Positions 1 to 7,325 are shown, counted from the stretch's first letter. The stretch is 32,042 nucleotides of DNA from Microcaldota archaeon (GCA_021785805.1 JAJYEJ010000005.1:1-32042); one strand, 5' to 3'. Made by a program: numbers and translations. Notes: generated from the sequence alone by a model not told the origin.

Positions 1-84
1 CGTGTTGGAATAACTGCTGTGGCGTAGCGCGGCCTGACAAGGCACACATATTCTGCCTGACTGTTCACCCAAGTATGCCGCTGG

Positions 85-165
85 AAGGCTTGTCCCGTAG
101 GGGTATAACCTGAAGCGCATCGCCCGAAGCACAAGATGCGCCACGGGCATATCTCCGACAAGAAG
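85..165. ncRNA. candidate structured RNA or DNA element, unidentified
   Basis: Nested complementary arms CTTGTC(89-94)/GACAAG(157-162), CCCGT(94-98)/ACGGG(143-147), GCGCATC(115-121)/GATGCGC(135-141), plus a small AGG..CCT hairpin; no convincing ORF covers it. Confidence 0.3.
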
Positions 166-179
166 GATTTAAATACAGT

Positions 180-790
180 TAAAGAACCCACACCTAAAGG
201 TGTGGGATTTCCTTCAGTTGAATAACTGTCTCTGACGCTGCGTATTGTCCTCCCGAACGTATCTCCTTACGATGTCTTCCGTGATGTTGCTAACGGAGCG
301 GTAGAAATATCCACGACCCCAGAAATGTCCTTTCCAATATCTCATTCTGAAGTTCGGATGTTTCCTGAACATTTCATACGAACTTCCTCCTTTCAAAAGT
401 CCGATTGCGGTCGAAACGCTCATTTCCGGAGGAAGAACTGCGACGACATAGACATGGTCCGGCATGACGCCAAGTTCCTTTATCAGTATCCCGTGTCGTT
501 CCGCAACAGACCGGATCGCGGATTCACAGCCGACAAAATGCGATTCTTTTCCCAATGTTTTGAACCTGTATTTCGTGACCCACTGCGGATGGTATTCGCT
601 GTATCCGACTGAACGCGAATTGCGAACGCAATTCGATAGGTTTTTATTTCCCAATTCAGAGTTTACACTATTCATACTATCGTCTGCGCGGCCCAATGGC
701 TGCGCTAAACGATATTTTCAGGGCAAAAATTTAGCGGCTTCTTTCATCCTCATGCGTAAACGCAAGGGATTTCAGAAGCCGATGGAAGTA
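180..790 (-). mobile_element. IS200/IS605-family insertion sequence (tnpA only) with both subterminal hairpins
   Basis: TnpA ORF flanked by hairpin CCCACACC-TAAA-GGTGTGGG (187-206) and hairpin TGCG-TAAA-CGCA (753-764); GGGATTTC occurs beside both (204-211, 766-773). Confidence 0.7.
214..696 (-). CDS. tnpA: IS200-like (Y1 HUH) transposase TnpA, possibly degenerate
   Basis: YHPQWVTKYR, GVMPDHVYVVAVLPPEMSVSTAIGLLKGGSSYEMFR, RYWKGHFWGRGYFYRSV and RRYV match the TnpA pattern; second His of the HUH motif reads Tyr (HVY). Confidence 0.8.
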   Translation of the reverse strand: MGRADDSMNSVNSELGNKNLSNCVRNSRSVGYSEYHPQWVTKYRFKTLGKESHFVGCESAIRSVAERHGILIKELGVMPDHVYVVAVLPPEMSVSTAIGLLKGGSSYEMFRKHPNFRMRYWKGHFWGRGYFYRSVSNITEDIVRRYVREDNTQRQRQLFN

Positions 791-968
791 TTAATATCTT
801 GTTTTCTTTATAGGCAGCTTATAAGTGCAGAATTGAACATAACAGTCTAGAAGTGGAGGTAAGTCCATAAAAACCATTTATATTTGATTACTTTATAGCT
901 TCCTGTGCATATTTTTCTAGAGAGGCTTAAAGGCTGTAAATATATAATCTTTCTATCAAGTTATTTCT

Positions 969-1346
969 ATGAAACTCTATTATGCTAAAATGTGGCTTAA
1001 AAAATATATCAAATACAACCACAACCACCTTGACGAGAATAAGCTCAACAGAGCGATAATTAATTTGTCACATAGAGTTTACAAATCCCATGGCGTAAAA
1101 GGACACAACGTAAGACAAAAGATCAGGATGCAGCTTGTCGAATACAGCAGAATTGAATTAGCAAAATATGGAACTAGCTTCGACCATCCACTAAGAATAA
1201 GTTACAAACAAAGACATAGAATTAGAGTATTTCCTTCAAGGAGAATGAACAGAGGCGTTATTTCATTTATTTTCTTCATACTCAAAGTTTTAGGGCTTAT
1301 TATTTTAGCATACATACTTTGGTATATTCTTACATATCACCTATGA
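969..1346 (+). CDS. hypothetical basic protein with C-terminal transmembrane helix
   Basis: Open frame; basic N-terminal region and hydrophobic C-terminus (GVISFIFFILKVLGLIILAYILWYILTYHL). Confidence 0.5.
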   Translation: MKLYYAKMWLKKYIKYNHNHLDENKLNRAIINLSHRVYKSHGVKGHNVRQKIRMQLVEYSRIELAKYGTSFDHPLRISYKQRHRIRVFPSRRMNRGVISFIFFILKVLGLIILAYILWYILTYHL

Positions 1347-1694
1347 CTAGTTGTAAGAAATTTTATCTTTCAAATAATTATCGGAGCTTGCCATAATTCC
1401 TGTAGGACTGCATAAAATAGGTGCAACCTCGGTAAAGCCATTCGATTGGGCTTCCGGAGGATACTGGAATTTTACTGCTACGCCTGCACCTACAACAGGG
1501 CCATAAGTCAAGTTTGAAGTAGTGTTAATTTCCGTCTGTAGCGTGTTTAGATCGCTGCATGTGAACAAGTTTGGATAGTAACTTTCACAACTCTCGCTAC
1601 CACTAAAGGAATAGCCACTATTCCATTCTACTATCCAACTATTTATGTCATTATAGCGTACCAGATTAATCTTACAACTTCCATAGTGAGGTTG
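1347..1694 (-). pseudogene. 5'-truncated remnant of a secreted/surface-type protein
   Basis: The listed 73-aa ORF extends in frame upstream without a start (..QPHYGSCKINLVRYNDINSWIVEWNSGYSFSGSESCESYYPNLFTCSDLNTLQ..) to an in-frame TGA at 1695-1697. Confidence 0.4.
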
Positions 1695-1699
1695 TCATT

Positions 1700-1828
1700 G
1701 TGAACTCACGGTCAAGAGTTGTAAGACTTTCAAGGCCTGCTATAGGTAAGAAAAAAAGGGCTGTGAAATGCGCCATTCCTGATGAAAACGGCATCGAGAA
1801 AATAAGAGCAGTGAAAGTAAACTGGTAA
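1700..1828 (+). CDS. short basic ORF (42 aa), uncertain
   Basis: GTG-started frame MNSRSRVVRLSRPAIGKKKRAVKCAIPDENGIEKIRAVKVNW, lying immediately before repeat unit A. Confidence 0.2.
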   Translation: MNSRSRVVRLSRPAIGKKKRAVKCAIPDENGIEKIRAVKVNW

Positions 1829-1840
1829 TAATACTTTCTA

Positions 1841-1955
1841 AAATATTCGAACTATATATCCCCACCTTCTTACTGTTCGAATATCCTTTTCTCTCTGTAA
1901 AAAAGCAAGCTGCGCCCTAATATTCGGGCAGGGGGTTCGAATACCGTTCTAAGAA
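1841..1955 (+). repeat. quasi-palindromic repeat unit A (word TTCGAA)
   Basis: Words TATTCGAAC (1844-1852), GTTCGAATAT (1875-1884), TATTCGGGC (1921-1929), GTTCGAATAC (1935-1944); aligns with units B and C including the TATAT..CCCC and CTTTT..GTAAAAAAG segments. Confidence 0.75.
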
Positions 1956-1961
1956 ATTTAT

Positions 1962-2088
1962 AGAAAATATGCACACTCTGTATCTCCACCTACTCATATA
2001 TGCACACCCTGCTTTCCCTCGTCAAAAAGGGCGTTCTCCTAAAAATATGCACACTAGGGGTTTGCACATCATTCTAGCATACTCTTAG
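1962..2088 (+). repeat. quasi-palindromic repeat unit B (word TGCACA)
   Basis: AAAATATGCACACT twice exactly (1964-1977, 2042-2055), TATATGCACACCC (1997-2009), GTTTGCACATC (2060-2070); shares ACATCATTCTAGCAT with unit C. Confidence 0.8.
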
Positions 2089-2155
2089 CACTAAAGCGTA
2101 TATAGCAGACGGATATCGCGGAAAGCTTAAATATTTCCTATAACGCGGAATAGGT

Positions 2156-2632
2156 GTGAATATAATGGTACAGAAAACATTGGAAGGTAATAAGGTTACG
2201 GAGAGGAGAAATATGTTAATGGCCATCCAGCCTAGATGGGCGGATGCAATTCTTTCTGGTGAAAAGAAATGGGAATACCGTAGAGTAACGATGAACGTTA
2301 AACCCGGAGCTAGGCTATTTTTATACGCAACAGGAGAACTTCATGCAATAGTTGGTGAGGTTGTAATAGAGAAAATTCTTAATGAACCAATAGAAGCTCT
2401 CATAGAGCACACAATGCGGGAAGTGCCAGAAACTCCAGAGCACCTCAGAGAGGCTTTTGCAGGGCATGAAATTGGACATGCATTAAAAATGAAAAACCCT
2501 ATAAGGTATAAAATGCCCTTTACGTTGGCTGCAATACGTGAACAAATACCTAGATTTGTTCCTCCACAAGGATTTTACTACGTAACAGAGGAAAACCCTT
2601 TGCTTACTATATTGCCACAGAAACGAAGCTAA
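2156..2632 (+). CDS. ASCH/PUA-like domain protein (COG4933-like)
   Basis: LMAIQPRWADAILSGEKKWEYRR.....LFLYATGELHAIVGEVVIEKI is typical of ASCH-domain proteins. Confidence 0.7.
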   Translation: MNIMVQKTLEGNKVTERRNMLMAIQPRWADAILSGEKKWEYRRVTMNVKPGARLFLYATGELHAIVGEVVIEKILNEPIEALIEHTMREVPETPEHLREAFAGHEIGHALKMKNPIRYKMPFTLAAIREQIPRFVPPQGFYYVTEENPLLTILPQKRS

Positions 2633-2644
2633 ATTGACGATTAG

Positions 2645-3766
2645 ATAGGTGGGAAAATAGAAGTTAGAAAAGATGCCCCAGTACAAAAACAGGTTCTTTA
2701 TCCGCCAGTTGTTATAGCTCACATAACAAAAGAGGTAACGGATCTTTTTGTGCCCAGGATGGCAGACAAAACAGAGATTCAGATGCACTATTCTGCCCAA
2801 ATGAACAGTCATCCGCATATGGGCACGGTATTGAGTTTGATGACTGCATTTGCATTAGGAGAACGCTTGGCGTCTAGATTCAAAGTTCCAGTAACACTTA
2901 AGTTTGAGGTATTGGAAAACGCTCCGAGAGAAAAAGTTGAAGCCAATGGTCTAGTCTACACGAAAATGCTATCTGATACGTACGTTGATGGGGTGCCAAT
3001 ATCCGAAATCCATTTACGATCTTTTATCCGCTTGCTTGAAGCGCTTAAGGAACGTTCTGGCATCAGTTATCAATTGTTAACTTATAGGCAATTTCAAGAG
3101 CTGCCTTTTGTAAGGAAGACATTGCTAGATATTTTGAATAGGGAAGAAGAATTTAGACCGATAATATCACCTTCAGAAGATCATTTAAGAGTAAGGTTTC
3201 CATGTCGGCAATGCGGATTTGCCGAAAAGAGCGGAGAAACTACTATCATAAAAGAAAGATCCGGAGAATATCATTTAGTATTAGAAAACGAGTGCTTCCA
3301 ACATGGAAAACAACAAATTGTATTAGCTCCTGACAATAAAGATTTTGTAGACATGAATACTCCACTAAGAAACGTTATAAAAGAGGCACTTTTCATTGAG
3401 GAGGCAAAAAGTAGAAAGGCGCTAGATTTAATGATAGATGGTGGCGATTGGGTGGCTATGGCAGATTTCGTAGTTTCAGAAGGCCTATCACGACTTGGCT
3501 ATTCTTATGTGGATAGACCCGCTAGGATATTTACACCGATAATAGAGGATTGGTCCGGTGCAAAGTTTTCAAAATCCGTCTATGTTCAACAGGGTACATA
3601 TGACTATTTACCGGGCGGCTTTCTTAATTTAATTGAGTTTGAAAGGGAATTTGGACAAGTGGGATTGGATAAACTTTGGAATGACGTAGTTTCTTGGGTT
3701 TCAGACCCAAAGAAACTATTTAGAAACTATAGCGCTGAATATCTTTTACAAGTACTAAGAAGCTAA
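2645..3766 (+). CDS. minimal class I aminoacyl-tRNA synthetase-like protein with zinc-finger-like insert
   Basis: HPHMG (HIGH-like) at the N-terminus, KFSKS (KMSKS-like) near the C-terminus, CRQCG..CFQHG between. ORF track starts at GTG 2750, but the frame is open back to 2645 with no ATG/GTG/TTG. Confidence 0.6.
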   Translation: MGGKIEVRKDAPVQKQVLYPPVVIAHITKEVTDLFVPRMADKTEIQMHYSAQMNSHPHMGTVLSLMTAFALGERLASRFKVPVTLKFEVLENAPREKVEANGLVYTKMLSDTYVDGVPISEIHLRSFIRLLEALKERSGISYQLLTYRQFQELPFVRKTLLDILNREEEFRPIISPSEDHLRVRFPCRQCGFAEKSGETTIIKERSGEYHLVLENECFQHGKQQIVLAPDNKDFVDMNTPLRNVIKEALFIEEAKSRKALDLMIDGGDWVAMADFVVSEGLSRLGYSYVDRPARIFTPIIEDWSGAKFSKSVYVQQGTYDYLPGGFLNLIEFEREFGQVGLDKLWNDVVSWVSDPKKLFRNYSAEYLLQVLRS

Positions 3767-3773
3767 AATAGCC

Positions 3774-4130
3774 GTGAATGATATGATACATGAGATGTCG
3801 CTAAATTCTGCACCATTTGAAAAAATAAAGAATGGGGAAAAATCCATAGAAATTCGCCTATATGACGAAAAAAGAAGAGGCGTAAAGATCGGTGACGTGA
3901 TAATTTTCAGCAAATTGCCAGAAAAAACAGAAAAAATAAGAGTGGAAGTTGTCGGACTGTCTATTTTCAAGTCTTTCCATGACCTTTTCTCAAATTTTGA
4001 AAAGTCAAAGTTTGGGCATGAACAGAATTTAAACATCGAAGAGCAGATTAATCGGCAGAGAGAACACTATACTGAGGATGAAGAACAACAGTACGGAGTA
4101 ATAGGTATGCATATCAAGCTTGTTAACTAA
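3774..4130 (+). CDS. ASCH domain-containing protein
   Basis: MSLNSAPFEKIKNGEKSIEIRLYDEKRRGVKIGDVIIFSKL..VEVVGLSIFKSFHDLF matches small ASCH proteins. Confidence 0.8.
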   Translation: MNDMIHEMSLNSAPFEKIKNGEKSIEIRLYDEKRRGVKIGDVIIFSKLPEKTEKIRVEVVGLSIFKSFHDLFSNFEKSKFGHEQNLNIEEQINRQREHYTEDEEQQYGVIGMHIKLVN

Positions 4131-4213
4131 GAATCCTATCCCTATAATCAAAAAAGGCAATTTGTCTCAAAAACTACACATAGAGGTATGTAGTCGATTC
4201 TAGAAGTTTTTAG

Positions 4214-4345
4214 TCCGATGTTCGGACTCTATATCCCTATCCTTTTCTGGTTCGAATATCGTTTTTCCTCAGTAAAAAGGAAGGGAAAGTTGCGATGTTC
4301 GGACGGGAGGTTCGAACATCATTCTAGCATTGTTTTAGCCTGCTG
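4214..4345 (+). repeat. quasi-palindromic repeat unit C (word TTCGGA/TTCGAA)
   Basis: GATGTTCGGAC (4217-4227), GGTTCGAATATCG (4249-4261), CGATGTTCGGACG (4293-4305), GTTCGAACATC (4310-4320); tail ACATCATTCTAGCAT (4316-4330) identical to unit B 2066-2080. Confidence 0.8.
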
Positions 4346-4358
4346 ACCAAGTGCAGCT

Positions 4359-5582
4359 CTATCTTTTCCCTAATCTTTTGTCTCTTTGTCTACGTAAGTA
4401 TTCGTGTGCTACTTCTTCTATAATCTTCGGATTGTTGAACGATTCTATCATTAATTCCTCTATCCTCTTTTCTGCTTCTTGTGCGTTCATTACTGTGCTT
4501 ATCTCTAGTCCATTGCCACATCTGTTGCAATATGTCGATTCCACTGGATTATCTAATCCGCATCTATAACATCTTTTTGCTTTTAACTTTGGTTCTGTGA
4601 TTATGCTTTCAACTTTCAATCCATTAGCCTGCATTATTGCTGAATCAACGTCTCTGCCACTCAAATGAACGTATGTAGCCGCCATATGGCTGTCTCCTGT
4701 CCAGCCAAAGTAAGCTTTTAGCTGCTGTTCTGTGAGCTTGTTTGCATAATATGATGCCCTGCTGTGTCTGAATAAGTGAGGATATATCCTCTTGTTTAGT
4801 TTGGCTTTCTTTGCTGTTACTTTCAGTATCTTTCTTATTGCAGCATAATTGATTTCCTTCTCTTTGTTTATCCATACGCCCATTCCCATCAGAATAAGGT
4901 CTTCTGGTTTCTTCAGTTTAATTAAATTCACGTATTGTGCAACATACGGAACACTAAAAAGTATAGGTATCTTTCTGGGTCCGGTCTTTCCTTTCACTGT
5001 TATATGCGCCGGATTGGTTTCAAGGCTTATGTCCTTTTTGCGTATGCTGAAGAGCTCCCCCATTCTGATGCCAGAATCGTATAACAGGGCAATAATCGCC
5101 TTATCACGCACGTTCATCGCGGTGTCAAGCATCTTATAGACATCTTCTTCTGTAAGCAAGTCCTCTGGCAGCACTCTCTCGCTCTTCTTTCCTGTTGTTT
5201 TAATCCAAACAACCTGTGGAGGATAGAAAAGGTCATCGCCTAGCAGGTGCTTGTAAAAAGCCTTTATTATCGTCCTGGTTCTTACCTTATGTTCGCTGGT
5301 GTATTCTGTCCCGTCTTCTCTTTTCGCAGCCTCAACCTGCGCCACTACGCACTCAAGATCCTTTTTGTCAGCCTTTTTCAGGTCAATTCTATTGCCAAGA
5401 ACCTTGAGAAGGAACTCTATTGAGTAAAGGTGCTTATGTATCGTCTTTACGTTCGCTCCACGAGCTTTCATGTGGTCTATGTAGTCCCTAACATACTCCT
5501 TGTTCTTCTTTAGAATATCGGGATTCGCGAAAATACGAGTGCATGCTGCGCATAGCTGTTGTCCATAATCCTTTATTGGCAC
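4359..5582 (-). CDS. tyrosine recombinase/integrase (XerA-like) with C-terminal zinc ribbon
   Basis: ALLYDSGIRMGELFSIRKKDI, HLFRHSRASYYANKL, GWTGDSHMAATYVHL (R..HxxR..Y) and CYRCGLDNPVESTYCNRCG. Confidence 0.9.
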   Translation of the reverse strand: MPIKDYGQQLCAACTRIFANPDILKKNKEYVRDYIDHMKARGANVKTIHKHLYSIEFLLKVLGNRIDLKKADKKDLECVVAQVEAAKREDGTEYTSEHKVRTRTIIKAFYKHLLGDDLFYPPQVVWIKTTGKKSERVLPEDLLTEEDVYKMLDTAMNVRDKAIIALLYDSGIRMGELFSIRKKDISLETNPAHITVKGKTGPRKIPILFSVPYVAQYVNLIKLKKPEDLILMGMGVWINKEKEINYAAIRKILKVTAKKAKLNKRIYPHLFRHSRASYYANKLTEQQLKAYFGWTGDSHMAATYVHLSGRDVDSAIMQANGLKVESIITEPKLKAKRCYRCGLDNPVESTYCNRCGNGLEISTVMNAQEAEKRIEELMIESFNNPKIIEEVAHEYLRRQRDKRLGKR

Positions 5583-5637
5583 GAGATATATAAATATATA
5601 TGTTAGGGGATTAACTGATTTTCTCGTGAATGTTTAG

Positions 5638-5709
5638 CGCCCGATGCAGGGATTGAACCTGCGACCTATTGGTTAACAGCCAATCGCTCTACCACTGAGC
5701 TAATCGGGC
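5638..5709 (-). tRNA. tRNA-Asn(GTT)
   Basis: Cloverleaf on minus strand GCCCGATTAGCTCAGTGGTAGAGCGATTGGCTGTTAACCAATAGGTCGCAGGTTCAATCCCTGCATCGGGCG; anticodon loop CTGTTAA. Confidence 0.93.
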
Positions 5710-6404
5710 TTGAAGAACGGAAATGGTTCTGAGAGGTTTATCACTCTCACATAGATGAATGAATGTTCGCCGATAGAATCAGCGGTGTCAAGCCGGTCAT
5801 CGGTGTAACTGTACCTGAAAAAGCTAAAAGCCTTCCCGGTGCCTGCCTTGGCATAGCAGAACACCTTCGTGTCCTCGTCTTCCAGGAGAGAGAATGAGCC
5901 TATGTGGCGCTCGCCCTTATATGTGAACGCATACACCTTAGGCATCGTCGACTCTTCCTCGGCTGACCTCACGATCACGCTCCTGACTATGGAGCCGTAA
6001 TCGCTAGCCGATACGCACTCGACCTTGCCCTTCTTGTAATCCTTCTCCTCGAAGAACGCATTCCCCGTAAGCTCCACTATCGGGATCTTGTAGTATGACT
6101 GGTCCAGGGCGTATCCCCTTATGCTGTCGGTTATCTCCGCGGTCTCAGCGCCATCGGCTAAGTTCTTTGGAGAGTACACAAGGAAATTGCCGTCCTTCTT
6201 GCTTTCGGCGAAGAACGCGGTCCTTGTGCTGCCTATGTGTATGCCGAGGGATATAACGAGGTACAAAGCGCCTTTCTTTATCATGAATATCGGCCTGGTA
6301 CCCGCGCTGAAGGTGCATGCATTCCTTGCCAGGTCTAGCAGGGTGTCGAGCCTTATTAGCTTGACGTGCAATCCCTTACCACTCTTCTCGGTTGTCTTTG
6401 CCAT
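5700..6404 (-). CDS. hypothetical protein
   Basis: Long open frame of 234 aa; stop codon falls inside the tRNA-Asn gene. Confidence 0.65.
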   Translation of the reverse strand: MAKTTEKSGKGLHVKLIRLDTLLDLARNACTFSAGTRPIFMIKKGALYLVISLGIHIGSTRTAFFAESKKDGNFLVYSPKNLADGAETAEITDSIRGYALDQSYYKIPIVELTGNAFFEEKDYKKGKVECVSASDYGSIVRSVIVRSAEEESTMPKVYAFTYKGERHIGSFSLLEDEDTKVFCYAKAGTGKAFSFFRYSYTDDRLDTADSIGEHSFIYVRVINLSEPFPFFKPD

Positions 6405-6423
6405 CAGGATCAGCTTGATTCGG

Positions 6424-7323
6424 TTAGTGCTTGAATAATAGGCTTATCAGGTACATTATGGAGTACACAGGAGTATAGACTATCTGGAACGCAAGGCTCC
6501 CCTGCCCTATCGCTACATAGTCGTTAGGCACTGATGCCTGGACGGATAGGGTGGCGTTCGTCCTCTTGTCTATCAGGGGGCTTGAGGACGAGCTTACATT
6601 CATCCTGAGCTGATAGACGCCGGGCTCGTTCTCATATACCGGGTATATGAAGGTGTCTGCCGTGTGATGCAGGGCTATGACGCTCTTCGTAGCGTTCCAT
6701 GCGGGAAGCCCTTCCGCCTTTATTATGAAAGGATTGTCTGATACCCCTGTATTGTTGATCGTCACATAGACATTTATCGGCTCTCCTGGACCTGTGTTCA
6801 GTTGTTCGGGGCTGACGTTGAGGTTGAACACGTTCGGCGTCACGTTTATGAACGCCTGGAACCTTATGGCGCCTATCTTGGAATAGTTGCCGACATTCAC
6901 AGCGGTGAGGTTGAATGCATATGTACCGTTCGCCGCGTTCGGCGCCGCGGTCACCTCCACCGACAACTGGGTGTTGTAGAGCGATGAGTTCGCGACTATC
7001 CAGCCTTTCGGTACGTTTGCCGCCAGCAATTCGTTCCAGCCGTAATTCAACGTAGTGCCCGTCCGGTTGGTCGTCGTGGATGATATTGTCACGTAGAACG
7101 TCTGGCCCGGGCCGACCTTGCCCAGGTAGACCGAGCTGTTCCCGTTCAACGTGTAATTGTAAGGGGCGATTATATTCACGTAACTGGCTCCGCTGAATGC
7201 GGATATGGCAAACGCCGTAAGTACAAAAGTCAATAATGAATTCCTGGCAAGCACCAACCGAACACCGTTATATGAAGACAAATATACCATATCAAGTTTA
7301 ATAATGTTGTCATGTATGCGCAT
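6424..7323 (-). CDS. secreted/membrane-anchored surface protein, Ig-like composition with many N-glycosylation sequons
   Basis: N-terminal hydrophobic segment, NxS/T-rich beta-type sequence, hydrophobic C-terminus. Confidence 0.65.
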   Translation of the reverse strand: MRIHDNIIKLDMVYLSSYNGVRLVLARNSLLTFVLTAFAISAFSGASYVNIIAPYNYTLNGNSSVYLGKVGPGQTFYVTISSTTTNRTGTTLNYGWNELLAANVPKGWIVANSSLYNTQLSVEVTAAPNAANGTYAFNLTAVNVGNYSKIGAIRFQAFINVTPNVFNLNVSPEQLNTGPGEPINVYVTINNTGVSDNPFIIKAEGLPAWNATKSVIALHHTADTFIYPVYENEPGVYQLRMNVSSSSSPLIDKRTNATLSVQASVPNDYVAIGQGSLAFQIVYTPVYSIMYLISLLFKH

Positions 7324-7325
7324 CG

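Noticed and set aside
117-130. CATCGCCCGAAGCA as a possible second att copy of the tRNA-Asn 3' end
   Set aside because: Only a ~7-nt match (CGCCCGA) to the tRNA end and it is part of the local helix structure.
325-850. Plus-strand ORFs opposite tnpA
   Set aside because: Shadow frames of the transposase and IS left end.
1841-2088. CRISPR array interpretation of the repeated words
   Set aside because: Words are 9-14 bp at unequal spacing and change between units; no uniform repeat/spacer lengths and no cas genes.
4174-4195. ACTACA..TGTAGT hairpin after the last cassette gene as a terminator
   Set aside because: Only a 6-bp stem with no clear T-tract dependence; archaeal termination does not require it.
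1841-4345. Bona fide bacterial-type integron attC sites
   Set aside because: Core site consensus RYYYAAC/GTTRRRY is not met and the spacing of the inner words is asymmetric; only an analogy is retained.
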